Part shown: piece after piece, positions 8,773 through 15,497 of the stretch | How positions within the stretch are numbered: position 1 is the first letter of the stretch | How the letters are laid out: the number at the start of each line of letters is the position of its first letter | Assembly (NCBI GenBank): GCA_049613665.1 | Contig: JBMZCV010000058.1 | Span: forward strand, 1 to 26,834 | Length of the DNA: 26,834 nucleotides | Direction: 5' to 3' | Source: JBMZCV01 sp049613665 | GTDB taxonomy: Bacteria; Bacteroidota; Bacteroidia; Chitinophagales; UBA2359 | Translations under genes and position numbers: made by a program | The notes under the pieces: model-generated | Seen by the model: only the letters and a program-made list of their open reading frames with translations | Databases searched by the model: none | What the model was told of the DNA's origin: nothing

Positions 8773-10221
8773 ATGCCTATAAAAAAACAAAAAATGTTAG
8801 AAAATAAAAACGAAAAAGCACCTAAAAAAATAAGTCTTCGAGATAGCACCATAAAAGTGGTCAATCCAGCAACAGGAATTAAGATTGTAAGGCTAAAAAA
8901 ACATACGAAAACAGAAATAGAGGAAAAATTTGAGCTACTAAAAAGTGGTCAAACTGCTTGGGCAGCCACTTCTTTTGATGAACGCTTGGCATGTATTCAG
9001 CATTTTTTTCGCTTGCTAGACATTGAAAAAATAGACCTTGCCGAAACATTGAGTTCCGAAATTGGAAAGCCGTTTAGTCAAGCCTTAGATGAGTTGCAAG
9101 GAGCTAGAGGCCGCATTCACTTTTTTTTGAATAACACAAAAAATTGGTTGCAAAATGAAATTATGATTCCGCATTATCCAACGCAAGAACGTCTAGAATT
9201 TGAACCCTTGGGCATTATCGCTTATCTTTCGCATTGGAGCAATCCGTATTTGGCAGCAGCAAATTATATCGTTCCAGCTTTGCTCACAGGAAATACTGTG
9301 ATGTATCAGCCTGCCGAAAATACACTTTTGACAGCCAAACATATTTGCAAATTGTTGTATGATGCAGGTATTCCAAAAACAGTTTTTCAAAATATTATTT
9401 GCACAGAAAAAGAACAAGAAATTTTATTGGACTTGCCTTTTGATGCTTATTTTTTTGTAGGAACAAGCGAAAAAGCAAAAATTATTGCACAGCAAGTTGC
9501 ACCAAAATTTGTTCCCTTACATTTAGAATTAAATGGAAAAGATGCTGCTTATATTGCCGATGATGTTGATGTGAAACGAGCAGCACAAGTAGTTGCCGAA
9601 GGTGCTTTTTATAATAATGGCCAGCATTTTTCGTCAGTAGAACGCATTTATGTGCATGAAAATATCTACGAAAGTTTTGTCGATTTGCTCACACACGAAG
9701 TACGAGAGCATTGGAAAATAGATTTGCCAGCAAAAAGATATACAAAAGTTGGAGCAGTTTCAAAGAAAGCACATTTATCTTTTTTAGCAAAACAAGTGGC
9801 TGATGCAGTAGAAAAAGGAGCTGAAGTGCGTTTGGGTGGACAAAAAGCGGCTAGAAAAGGTTGGTTTTTCGAGCCGACGATTTTGGCAAATGCTGATGAA
9901 ACAATGGATATTATGAGCAAGCCAAGTTTAGGGCCAATTGTAGGCATTCAGCGAGTGGCTAATGATGACGAAGCCTTAAAACGAATGAACAATACAAAAT
10001 ATGGCTTAACGGCAGCCGTTTTTTCGGAAGACGAATATCGTGCTTTATACCTCTTAGAACGCTTAAAAGTTGGCACAACATATTGGAATTGTTGCGACCG
10101 AATTAGTCCAAACTTGCCTTTTTCTGGCCGCCAACAATCTGGTTTAGGAGCGAGTTTGTCGTATATGGGGATTCGCTCATTTGTGCAACCAAAAGCTTTT
10201 CATTTGCGACAGTTTTTGTAG
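8773..10221 (+). CDS. Aldehyde dehydrogenase-fold protein lacking the catalytic cysteine (probable pseudoenzyme)
   Basis: 482 residues spanning the full ALDH superfamily fold. It is closest in pattern to the SSADH-like group with the C-terminal signature GTTYWNCCDRISPNLPFSGR and SGLG. The general base Glu252 (HLELNGKD) is present. Thirty-four residues on, exactly where the catalytic Cys belongs in the GQxC motif, the sequence is NNGQHFSSVER, so Phe286 replaces Cys. Other key positions are also changed. The oxyanion Asn of PWN is Ser in LSHWSNP, the cofactor Lys of KPxE is Gln in YQPAEN, and the cofactor Glu of ExFGP is Pro in KPSLGP. The frame is intact over the full length, so this looks like a retained non-enzymatic paralogue rather than a decaying gene. 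It converges with the zinc-ribbon gene, 10 bp apart. The start is the ATG after an AGGA site; Met8 is possible. Confidence 0.9.
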   Translation: MPIKKQKMLENKNEKAPKKISLRDSTIKVVNPATGIKIVRLKKHTKTEIEEKFELLKSGQTAWAATSFDERLACIQHFFRLLDIEKIDLAETLSSEIGKPFSQALDELQGARGRIHFFLNNTKNWLQNEIMIPHYPTQERLEFEPLGIIAYLSHWSNPYLAAANYIVPALLTGNTVMYQPAENTLLTAKHICKLLYDAGIPKTVFQNIICTEKEQEILLDLPFDAYFFVGTSEKAKIIAQQVAPKFVPLHLELNGKDAAYIADDVDVKRAAQVVAEGAFYNNGQHFSSVERIYVHENIYESFVDLLTHEVREHWKIDLPAKRYTKVGAVSKKAHLSFLAKQVADAVEKGAEVRLGGQKAARKGWFFEPTILANADETMDIMSKPSLGPIVGIQRVANDDEALKRMNNTKYGLTAAVFSEDEYRALYLLERLKVGTTYWNCCDRISPNLPFSGRQQSGLGASLSYMGIRSFVQPKAFHLRQFL

Positions 10222-10231
10222 CAAAAAAAAA

Positions 10232-10594
10232 TTATTGAAAAAACATCATATAAAACAAGTCGAAAACCATTCTAAAAACAAAGGCAACAACAGTAAGTGT
10301 GAGCGAAACAGCAAAAAGTATAATAACTGCTACTACCACATAAAAAAGCGACATATAAATAAGTTGGAAAAGATGCAAAAATCGTTTGAACAACATTACA
10401 ACAAATGAATCACTTTTCTCAATTTCGATAAACGACAAAGGCGAATCTTGGTTTTCTTGTTGTTTTTGCTTCTTTTCCTCATGTCTATAAAATTCTAGTT
10501 TTTCGCCACAATGTGAGCAAAACATTTCATTTCCATCTACCCATTCTTTGCAACTTGTACACTTGACTTCATTGCTAATTATTCTTTTTGGCAT
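10232..10594 (-). CDS. Zinc-ribbon membrane protein, paralogue A
   Basis: 120 residues. An N-terminal zinc ribbon has Cys12, Cys15, Cys26 and Cys29 (CTSCKEW and FCSHCG). A charged linker (EEKKQKQQENQ) follows, then a C-terminal hydrophobic stretch (about residues 68-115) that can make one long or two short membrane helices. It belongs to the broad group of zinc-ribbon plus transmembrane proteins whose function is mostly unknown. Paralogue B, 230 bp upstream in the same orientation, shares the EVxCxSCKxWxDG core and identical Cys spacing. The leader carries a 15-bp hairpin with one mismatch (10631-10668). The 3' end lies 10 bp from the convergent ALDH homologue. I recognise no specific family. 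Confidence 0.8.
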   Translation of the reverse strand: MPKRIISNEVKCTSCKEWVDGNEMFCSHCGEKLEFYRHEEKKQKQQENQDSPLSFIEIEKSDSFVVMLFKRFLHLFQLIYMSLFYVVVAVIILFAVSLTLTVVAFVFRMVFDLFYMMFFQ

Positions 10595-10630
10595 AAGTCT
10601 TCTTTTTTGTAACTATTTATGTTATGACAA

Positions 10631-10800
10631 TTTTGAGCTAAAAAAATAGATGTTTTTTTAACTCAAAAATCCATACCAAAACAGTTATCTTTTTTGAAAA
10701 AAACTGTTTTGGCAAAATTACATATAAAAAAGCATTTTTTATCAGAGGTGGTTTAAATTTTGTTTTCGATGTTGCTGAAAAAGCATAAAATTTAAACCAC
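10631..10800 (-). promoter_or_regulatory. Hairpin-rich spacer between the zinc-ribbon paralogues
   Basis: Three strong inverted repeats lie in 170 bp. 10631-10668 has 15 bp with one mismatch and a 6-nt loop. 10676-10686 pairs with 10702-10712, 11 bp perfect (CCAAAACAGTT). 10748-10761 pairs with 10787-10800, 14 bp perfect (GTGGTTTAAATTTT), and encloses a small TGCT/AGCA stem. The last begins 21 bp past the stop of paralogue B and may end its transcript, although no T-run follows. A box matching TAnnTTTG reads TAATTTTG on the minus strand (10713-10720). It could start the transcript of paralogue A, but I see no TTG partner. Confidence 0.6.
10694..10718 (-). repeat. Upstream element shared by both zinc-ribbon genes (copy A)
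   Basis: TTGAAAAAAACTGTTTT followed by GGCAAAAT lies 100 bp before the start of paralogue A. An almost identical stretch sits at 11225-11250, 116 bp before paralogue B. The first 17 nt are identical. This suggests the duplication carried regulatory DNA, or that both genes share a control site. Confidence 0.6.
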
Positions 10801-10821
10801 TTTTCAAAGCCTCAAAAAAAA

Positions 10822-11109
10822 CTATCCTGGAAGCATCGCAATTATCCAAAGTATAAAAGATAAAATAGCCATATAAACGATTTGAATAGCTTGCAACACC
10901 TTTTTGATGCCTACTACTACTATGTTGTCGGTTGGTTTTATCTTGATGAGCATAATGTCGATGACATAATTTTCGTGTCGTTCCTGACGCTCATTTTCTA
11001 GCTGTGTGGCTTCCAAAATAGTGTTGCAATGTCCACAATGTGTTTTTGAGCCATCTGTCCATTTTTTGCAAGACACACATATTACTTCATTTAGCAAATC
11101 ATTTCCCAT
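10822..11109 (-). CDS. Zinc-ribbon membrane protein, paralogue B
   Basis: 95 residues from the ATG at 11109. An upstream in-frame TTG at 11136 would add nine residues, but the ATG aligns with the start of paralogue A. The zinc ribbon uses Cys11, Cys14, Cys25 and Cys28 (CVSCKKW and HCGHC). A C-terminal hydrophobic helix ends in LSFILWIIAMLPG. It is shorter than paralogue A, with one membrane segment at most. The shared ribbon, spacing, orientation and upstream element indicate tandem duplication. Function is unknown. A zinc-dependent membrane regulator or assembly factor is possible, but nothing in the sequence decides. Confidence 0.75.
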   Translation of the reverse strand: MGNDLLNEVICVSCKKWTDGSKTHCGHCNTILEATQLENERQERHENYVIDIMLIKIKPTDNIVVVGIKKVLQAIQIVYMAILSFILWIIAMLPG

Positions 11110-11224
11110 TTTCTTCGATATTTTTTTTAAGACCAAAAAATTAACTTTTTCAAATAGAAAGACGCTATTTTAACAAAAAAACATGCTTAAAGTATTTTAA
11201 TATCTTTTGTTAATATTGTTTTTA

Positions 11225-11250
11225 TTGAAAAAAACTGTTTTTGCCAAAAT
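11225..11250 (-). repeat. Upstream element shared by both zinc-ribbon genes (copy B)
   Basis: This matches 10694-10718: the first 17 nt (TTGAAAAAAACTGTTTT) are identical, then TGCCAAAAT against GGCAAAAT. It lies 116 bp upstream of paralogue B, similar to the 100 bp for paralogue A. Confidence 0.6.
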
Positions 11251-11260
11251 AGCTCTTTTT

Positions 11261-11454
11261 TAAGCACAATGGTTCGGGCATTTTTTATAACAATTTTCAG
11301 TTGAATAAGAAAACTCCTTTTGGCAAGCGAAACATACTATTTTTCAGTTCAAAAGGCCATTAAATTTACAAATATTGGTCGCTTTAGCCTAAAAAAAATA
11401 GTATGTTTAAACCTTTGATAAAAAAATGTATAAATGTCCGAACCATTGTAAGCA
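11261..11454. mobile_element. MITE-like element, 182 bp, with 15-bp terminal inverted repeats and 6-bp target duplication
   Basis: Terminal inverted repeats are 11267-11281 (CAATGGTTCGGGCAT) and 11434-11448. They pair over 15 bp with a single G-T wobble. Direct repeats TAAGCA (11261-11266 and 11449-11454) abut both ends exactly, as a target-site duplication would. Inside is a second perfect 15-bp inverted repeat, AAACATACTATTTTT (11330-11344 with 11394-11408), and smaller complements AAGCGA/TCGCTT (11325-11330 with 11379-11384). No coding sequence is inside. The family and the mobilising transposase are not identifiable here. A structured RNA is the alternative, but it would not explain the flanking duplication. 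Confidence 0.65.
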
Positions 11455-11466
11455 AATACCAAGCAC

Positions 11467-12585
11467 TTATTTCGCTATTATTTTTCCTTGCAAAATTTGT
11501 TCTTTTCCTGTTATTTCATAAAAATAAATGCCTGCTGTCCAGTTTATTTCAGTCATACAAAAAGGAAACTGTTCTATTTTTTGCTCTCTGAGAATTTTTC
11601 CTTTTATATCGAAAACCTGAAGCGATAATGGAAAAACTGTTGCTTGATGATTTGTGTTGAAACAAATATTTTTATCAAATGGATTTGGAAAGACCAACAT
11701 CTGTTCTTCTTCTTTGGCTGGCAAATTGATACCAACATTTAAAGCATTGATAGCTTGCGTTACGGCCAAACCACTTCCAACGTCATAAAAATCTACGGTA
11801 ATAAAATTGGGTAATTTGCCTTTTTCAACTATACATTTTTCACAATAATTATACAAAAAATCAAATTCATTGATAACCATTGCCGAATCTATCAGGCCAA
11901 AGCCAAATGTAGGATGCGTGATAAAATTGTTTAAGATAAACAACTCGTTTTCAGGACTACCACGATTAAATTCGCAAGTCAAATCGGTTACTTGATGGTT
12001 GGAATAATCGGTATCTACGGCATAATCCCAAACGTATAAATACCAAGGATAATCGGTTTCGGAGTCGTTTTCTGATTCTGAAAAAATGACAAGTCGTTGG
12101 TCATTATCTATCATATTTTGCAAACTCGGCCAAGGATTTTCGGTGCTTTGTTCGTGCAAAAAGTCATTCAAATTAGCATCTTGCAAGGCAGTAGCAATGA
12201 CATCGGCCGAAACGTAAGATTCAAAAATGATAGTGAGTATTTCGGTAGGGTTAGCCATCAAAAAATCGTGTATATCGCTCAATACGAGCGACAAAGGCTC
12301 TGTGCCAAGTAGCGAAGCACCATGATATAAGTGCGGCACACTATCGAGCAAATATATATCTAGCATAAAGCCTCTTACGCCATCTTCGAGCTGCTGACTC
12401 ACAGGATAGGTTTGGTTTGGAAAGTTGAAAGTCTCATCTAAGCCATAGTTATAGGCATTGTGTGTTGTAAGAAAAGCGACATTATTGTATTTTTTGTTGA
12501 AGTTTATTTCTTGTGCTGTTAGCATTTCTTCAAATAAAAGGAAGATACTACAAGCAAGCAAAGATAGTATTTTTTTTTGCATCAT
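11467..12585 (-). CDS. Secreted PI-specific phospholipase C-like protein with T9SS type A sorting domain
   Basis: 372 residues from the ATG at 12585. In-frame codons further upstream would only lengthen the protein before a good signal peptide (MMQKKILSLLACSIFLLF, cleavage near TAQ). The catalytic domain (about 30-290) fits the PI-PLC X-box fold: TTHNAY holds the first catalytic His (His42), GVRGFMLDIY holds the conserved Arg and Asp (Arg71, Asp76), and LYHG holds the second His (His88). Known family members cleave phosphatidylinositol or related headgroups without metal. The C-terminal 70 residues look like a type A sorting domain (VFPNPFDKN, LQVFDIKGKIL, AGIYFYEITGK), predicting export through the outer membrane. 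The substrate cannot be read from sequence. A MITE-like element is inserted just after the stop. Confidence 0.85.
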   Translation of the reverse strand: MMQKKILSLLACSIFLLFEEMLTAQEINFNKKYNNVAFLTTHNAYNYGLDETFNFPNQTYPVSQQLEDGVRGFMLDIYLLDSVPHLYHGASLLGTEPLSLVLSDIHDFLMANPTEILTIIFESYVSADVIATALQDANLNDFLHEQSTENPWPSLQNMIDNDQRLVIFSESENDSETDYPWYLYVWDYAVDTDYSNHQVTDLTCEFNRGSPENELFILNNFITHPTFGFGLIDSAMVINEFDFLYNYCEKCIVEKGKLPNFITVDFYDVGSGLAVTQAINALNVGINLPAKEEEQMLVFPNPFDKNICFNTNHQATVFPLSLQVFDIKGKILREQKIEQFPFCMTEINWTAGIYFYEITGKEQILQGKIIAK

Positions 12586-12914
12586 GTTATTTTTTTTATT
12601 TTTTAAAAGGCTTGCAAATGACAAAAATATGCTACAAATTATATTAGCTAACATACTGATAACCAATGGATTAGCTTACATTATAGCCTATTTTAGGGTA
12701 TTTATTTTGCTAAAATTTCTGAATTTATAATAGGTTATATCAACATTTTTTTTTGTATCTAGTGTAAAGGTAACTTCTTCAAATAGTTTTTTCACAAACA
12801 GATGTAAAAGGTTGTTAAAGATATACTTTTTTTGATTTTTTGCCTAATTACAATTTTCAAATCAAAAAAGAATTAGTAACTTTATGAAATTCACAAAAAT
12901 ATTTATATTTTATC
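12586..12914. other. Divergent intergenic region between PI-PLC-like gene and small lipoprotein
   Basis: 329 bp without a gene. It holds imperfect direct repeats ATTAGCTAACAT and ATTAGCTTACAT at 12643 and 12670, 27 bp apart and 58-97 bp upstream of the PI-PLC-like start. They are candidate binding sites. There is also a hairpin TTTTTTGATTT/AAATCAAAAAA (12828-12838 with 12859-12869) before the lipoprotein gene. No confident promoter pair was found. Confidence 0.5.
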
Positions 12915-13385
12915 ATGAAAATAAATTATTATATTAAATTAATCACTATCATACTTGTGCTACCAAATCTGTTTGGTGCTTGCAATGTAGCAAAAGACCA
13001 AGCTGAGGAAAGTAATGAGCAAGATATGCAAATTATTAGCGATATTGGCAAAGAGCATTTAGCTGTTGGTTATGCTGAATTTAAGAAAATGAATGTGGAA
13101 GAACGCTGGAATGCTCTCTCACCTGCTCGACGCAATTATTTTAGAGAAAATCCTGATAGAAGTACTTATTTTTTGCCTATGGTAAAGGCTTATCCCGATA
13201 TGGAAGAAATTCCAAATGCCGAGCCACCACGATATGATTCGGAAGAAAGCAAGGAAAGCAAAAAAATAGTTGTTCCTCCAAAAACGCCTGAAGAATGGTG
13301 GAACGAATTTTCGGAGGCTCGCAAAAAATATATGCGTGAAAACCCAGAACTTTTCCCAGAATTTAAACATTTGCTAGAGAACTAA
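12915..13385 (+). CDS. Small lipoprotein with duplicated E-E-x-W-N...R-E-N-P motif
   Basis: 156 residues. The signal peptide ends in a lipobox, LFGAC, with lipidation predicted at Cys23. Two copies of a 19-residue motif lie 64 residues apart: 62-80 (EERWNALSPARRNYFRENP) and 126-144 (EEWWNEFSEARKKYMRENP). The conserved pattern is E-E-x-W-N-x2-S-x-A-R-x2-Y-x-R-E-N-P. Between them is an acidic, Pro-rich linker. The motif looks like a short amphipathic helical hairpin, perhaps a binding module. I do not recognise the family. The next gene (13642) points the same way but is 256 bp away, so an operon is uncertain. Confidence 0.8.
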   Translation: MKINYYIKLITIILVLPNLFGACNVAKDQAEESNEQDMQIISDIGKEHLAVGYAEFKKMNVEERWNALSPARRNYFRENPDRSTYFLPMVKAYPDMEEIPNAEPPRYDSEESKESKKIVVPPKTPEEWWNEFSEARKKYMRENPELFPEFKHLLEN

Positions 13386-13641
13386 ACTAACAGTTTTATT
13401 CTAAAAATCATAGATTTTAAAACATTGCTTGACACTTTTTTCAACATTATAGTATATTGGTATTTGGTTGGATAACTATATAGGTTTTCTAAGAAGCAAA
13501 CTATTAGCTTTCAAAACTCAAGCAATTTATTTTTTAATAATTTAGAACGATTTGTAGTATAAATCTGTTCAACTACTCAATTTTATCACTAAAAAAACAT
13601 TTTTTTTGATTCGTCTTTACTTCAAAATAAACATTTTTACA

Positions 13642-15048
13642 ATGAAAAAAATTACAACTATACTTTTATTTTTAGTGTGCTTAATGTCTGCTAGTATGGC
13701 AGTACAAGCACAATGTGACTCTTACGATTCGATATATCCCCCTCCATATCCGCCAGACTACCCTTGTATGGAAAGTTTTTTTGATGACCCTGCCAATGAA
13801 TTTTGTTGTGAAATAGAATTTGATCAATTTTGTCTTACACAAATGCGATTACATTGCGATACAAATGGTTTTTTAGAAGGTGATTGTTATGTAGAGCGTT
13901 GTGGCCGTGTCGGCAATACGCAATCGCCGCCTTACGACTGTGTACCCGAAAATTTTGGACTTGCTTTTCCCTTTTGTGGGCTGAGTCCTTGTCCTTCTTA
14001 TGATGGCGACTTTCCTCCCCCAGGCCCTAATCCACCTATCGTTTATGACTTGGGTGTAGAAGAATATGTCGATATTCTTGATGGACGTTTGTTAGAGGTT
14101 TTTCGTGACCCTAATGGCCTTGCAGGTGGTTTTTGTTGTGGTGGTGGTATCTCTACACCTGCATGGGATTTTTGCTGTCAGTCTGTTTTAGACAGTATCA
14201 ATGTTTTGGTTTGTGAAGACAATGACCCAGCAACAGTAAATGGTTGTCATGGCAAGTTAGGTTGTACTTATACACCTATACCAAGTACATTGGCAGTATT
14301 AGTGAAACTAAAAATATTTTTGGAAGGTGCATATATCGGCAATGAACTCATGACAACAAAATTGCGAGATGAAAACATATTGCCTATCAATCAACCCTTT
14401 AATCGTCCGCCATGGAATTATGCAGGAACAGAAGGAAATGGCCTTACCAATAACGATTTACCAGCAAATGCAGTAGATTGGGTCTTGGTAGAGTTGCGTA
14501 ACCCTTTAGATACAGAAGAAATTATGGGAGCAGCAGCAGGTATCTTATTAGAAGATGGTCGTGTTATTGATGCTCCAGGTGGCCGAACAGATGGTTTAGT
14601 AGTATTTGGTGCTATGCCAAACACAAACTATTATATCGTAGTGAAAAGTCGTAATCATTTGAGTGTAATGAGTGCTTTGCCAGCTTGGTTGTCTAGCCAT
14701 GAAACTATCAACCTAAGCTTTGGAAGCCAAGATGTGGGTTCTTTCAATATTGTGGGATATGACCAAATGACACAGCTTGAGTTTTTTGATCCAGATCCAA
14801 ATGCTTTAGGTGATGATTTTGCACTATTTGGCATGTATGTAGGTGATATCAATAGCGATGAAGCAATAAATGCTGCTGACTTTGATGGCTATGCCGATGA
14901 TGCTTCAGGTATTTTAGAATATTTAGATGGCGATGTAAATTATGATGGCCGTGTAACTTATGCTGATTTCAATGCTTATCAAGCAAATGTTGGCCGAACC
15001 AGCTTAACTGCTATTATTTTTGATGATACAAGTAGTTGCTATGAGTAA
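13642..15048 (+). CDS. Secreted Cys-rich protein with C-terminal dockerin-like calcium-binding repeats
   Basis: 468 residues from the ATG at 13642. A TTG-started extension at 13606 would precede the signal peptide and is unlikely. The signal peptide is about 1-24 (AVQA/Q). The N-terminal 220 residues are rich in Cys and Pro, with two related segments: YDSIYPPPYPPDYPC then FCCEIEFDQFC, and YDGDFPPPGPNPP then FCCGGG and WDFCCQSVLDS. A middle domain (about 225-395) looks like a beta-sandwich (KIFLEGAYIGNELMTTKLRD). Two dockerin/EF-hand-like loops follow at 402-413 (DINSDEAINAAD) and 431-442 (DVNYDGRVTYAD). No T9SS sorting domain is seen. It could be a surface-layer or matrix protein. The family is unknown. 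A strong terminator follows. Confidence 0.82.
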   Translation: MKKITTILLFLVCLMSASMAVQAQCDSYDSIYPPPYPPDYPCMESFFDDPANEFCCEIEFDQFCLTQMRLHCDTNGFLEGDCYVERCGRVGNTQSPPYDCVPENFGLAFPFCGLSPCPSYDGDFPPPGPNPPIVYDLGVEEYVDILDGRLLEVFRDPNGLAGGFCCGGGISTPAWDFCCQSVLDSINVLVCEDNDPATVNGCHGKLGCTYTPIPSTLAVLVKLKIFLEGAYIGNELMTTKLRDENILPINQPFNRPPWNYAGTEGNGLTNNDLPANAVDWVLVELRNPLDTEEIMGAAAGILLEDGRVIDAPGGRTDGLVVFGAMPNTNYYIVVKSRNHLSVMSALPAWLSSHETINLSFGSQDVGSFNIVGYDQMTQLEFFDPDPNALGDDFALFGMYVGDINSDEAINAADFDGYADDASGILEYLDGDVNYDGRVTYADFNAYQANVGRTSLTAIIFDDTSSCYE

Positions 15049-15158
15049 AAAATAATTTGATGCTTATGTAAGTAGTCAAAAAAAATATATTAAATATTGT
15101 TTAATTTTTAAATAATATTTGGTACTGTAAACATAAAAAAACATCTCATAAATTTTCT

Positions 15159-15198
15159 AAAAAGCAATAACTATTAATTAGTTATTGCTTTTTTTATT
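15159..15198 (+). terminator. Rho-independent terminator of the Cys-rich secreted protein gene
   Basis: A perfect 15-bp stem (15159-15173 with 15179-15193; AAAAAGCAATAACTA and its complement) closes a 5-nt loop and runs into a T tract. It lies about 110 bp past the stop codon. The A tract on the 5' side would also allow termination from the other strand. Confidence 0.88.
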
Positions 15199-15399
15199 TT
15201 AAACTAATTGATTAAATATCAATTCATAAAGCCATTGATTATCAATAGTTTAAACAACTTGAAGTAAAGTATTAATATAAGTAAATAAAAACGAGTTGTT
15301 TTTTTGCACAAAACAAAAAAGTACAAAAAAATAAGGAGTTTTTCAGTTTTTTGTATCTATATAAATAAGCAATTGAACAAATTTATGCTACAAATTTCA

Positions 15400-15470
15400 G
15401 AAGCTTACTTCTTAATTTTAAAAGCGTAAGCATCGAATCAGCCGTTTATCTAAAAGTATTTGGCATTTAA
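15400..15470 (+). repeat. Structured repeat element, copy 1
   Basis: The first 50 nt (15400-15449) align without gaps to 25404-25453, with 34 identities by eye. The last 26 nt of that block match at 21 positions (GCGTAAGCATCGAATC against GCGTTAGCAACGAATC). Similarity resumes at AAGTATTTGGCATTT (AAGTTTTTGGGCATTT in copy 2). GCTTAC (15403-15408) pairs with GTAAGC (15426-15431). In copy 2 the same helix is GCTAAC/GTTAGC, a compensatory T-A to A-T change. Confidence 0.55.
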
Positions 15471-15497
15471 ATATTTTTTCTACTTAATATTTCAGCT

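Larger units (their letters stand above)
11110..11466. other. Intergenic region upstream of zinc-ribbon paralogue B, containing a MITE-like insertion
   Basis: 357 bp without a gene. About 115 bp next to paralogue B is AT-rich leader, followed by the second copy of the shared upstream element (11225-11250). The rest is the inverted-repeat element 11261-11454, described separately, which ends 12 bp from the stop codon of the PI-PLC-like gene. Confidence 0.7.
15049..15497. other. Intergenic region before the lipoxygenase-like gene
   Basis: 449 bp without a gene. It contains the terminator of the Cys-rich gene (15159-15198), then AT-rich DNA with a short inverted repeat ATTGAT/ATCAAT (15208-15225). 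Near the 3' end is one copy of a structured repeat element (15400-15470), described separately. No clear TAnnTTTG promoter is visible. Confidence 0.6.

Noticed and set aside
11457..11470. CCAAGCAC behind the PI-PLC-like gene as a third copy of the long inverted repeat
   Set aside because: Only eight core bases plus a few flanking positions match, too short to separate from chance.
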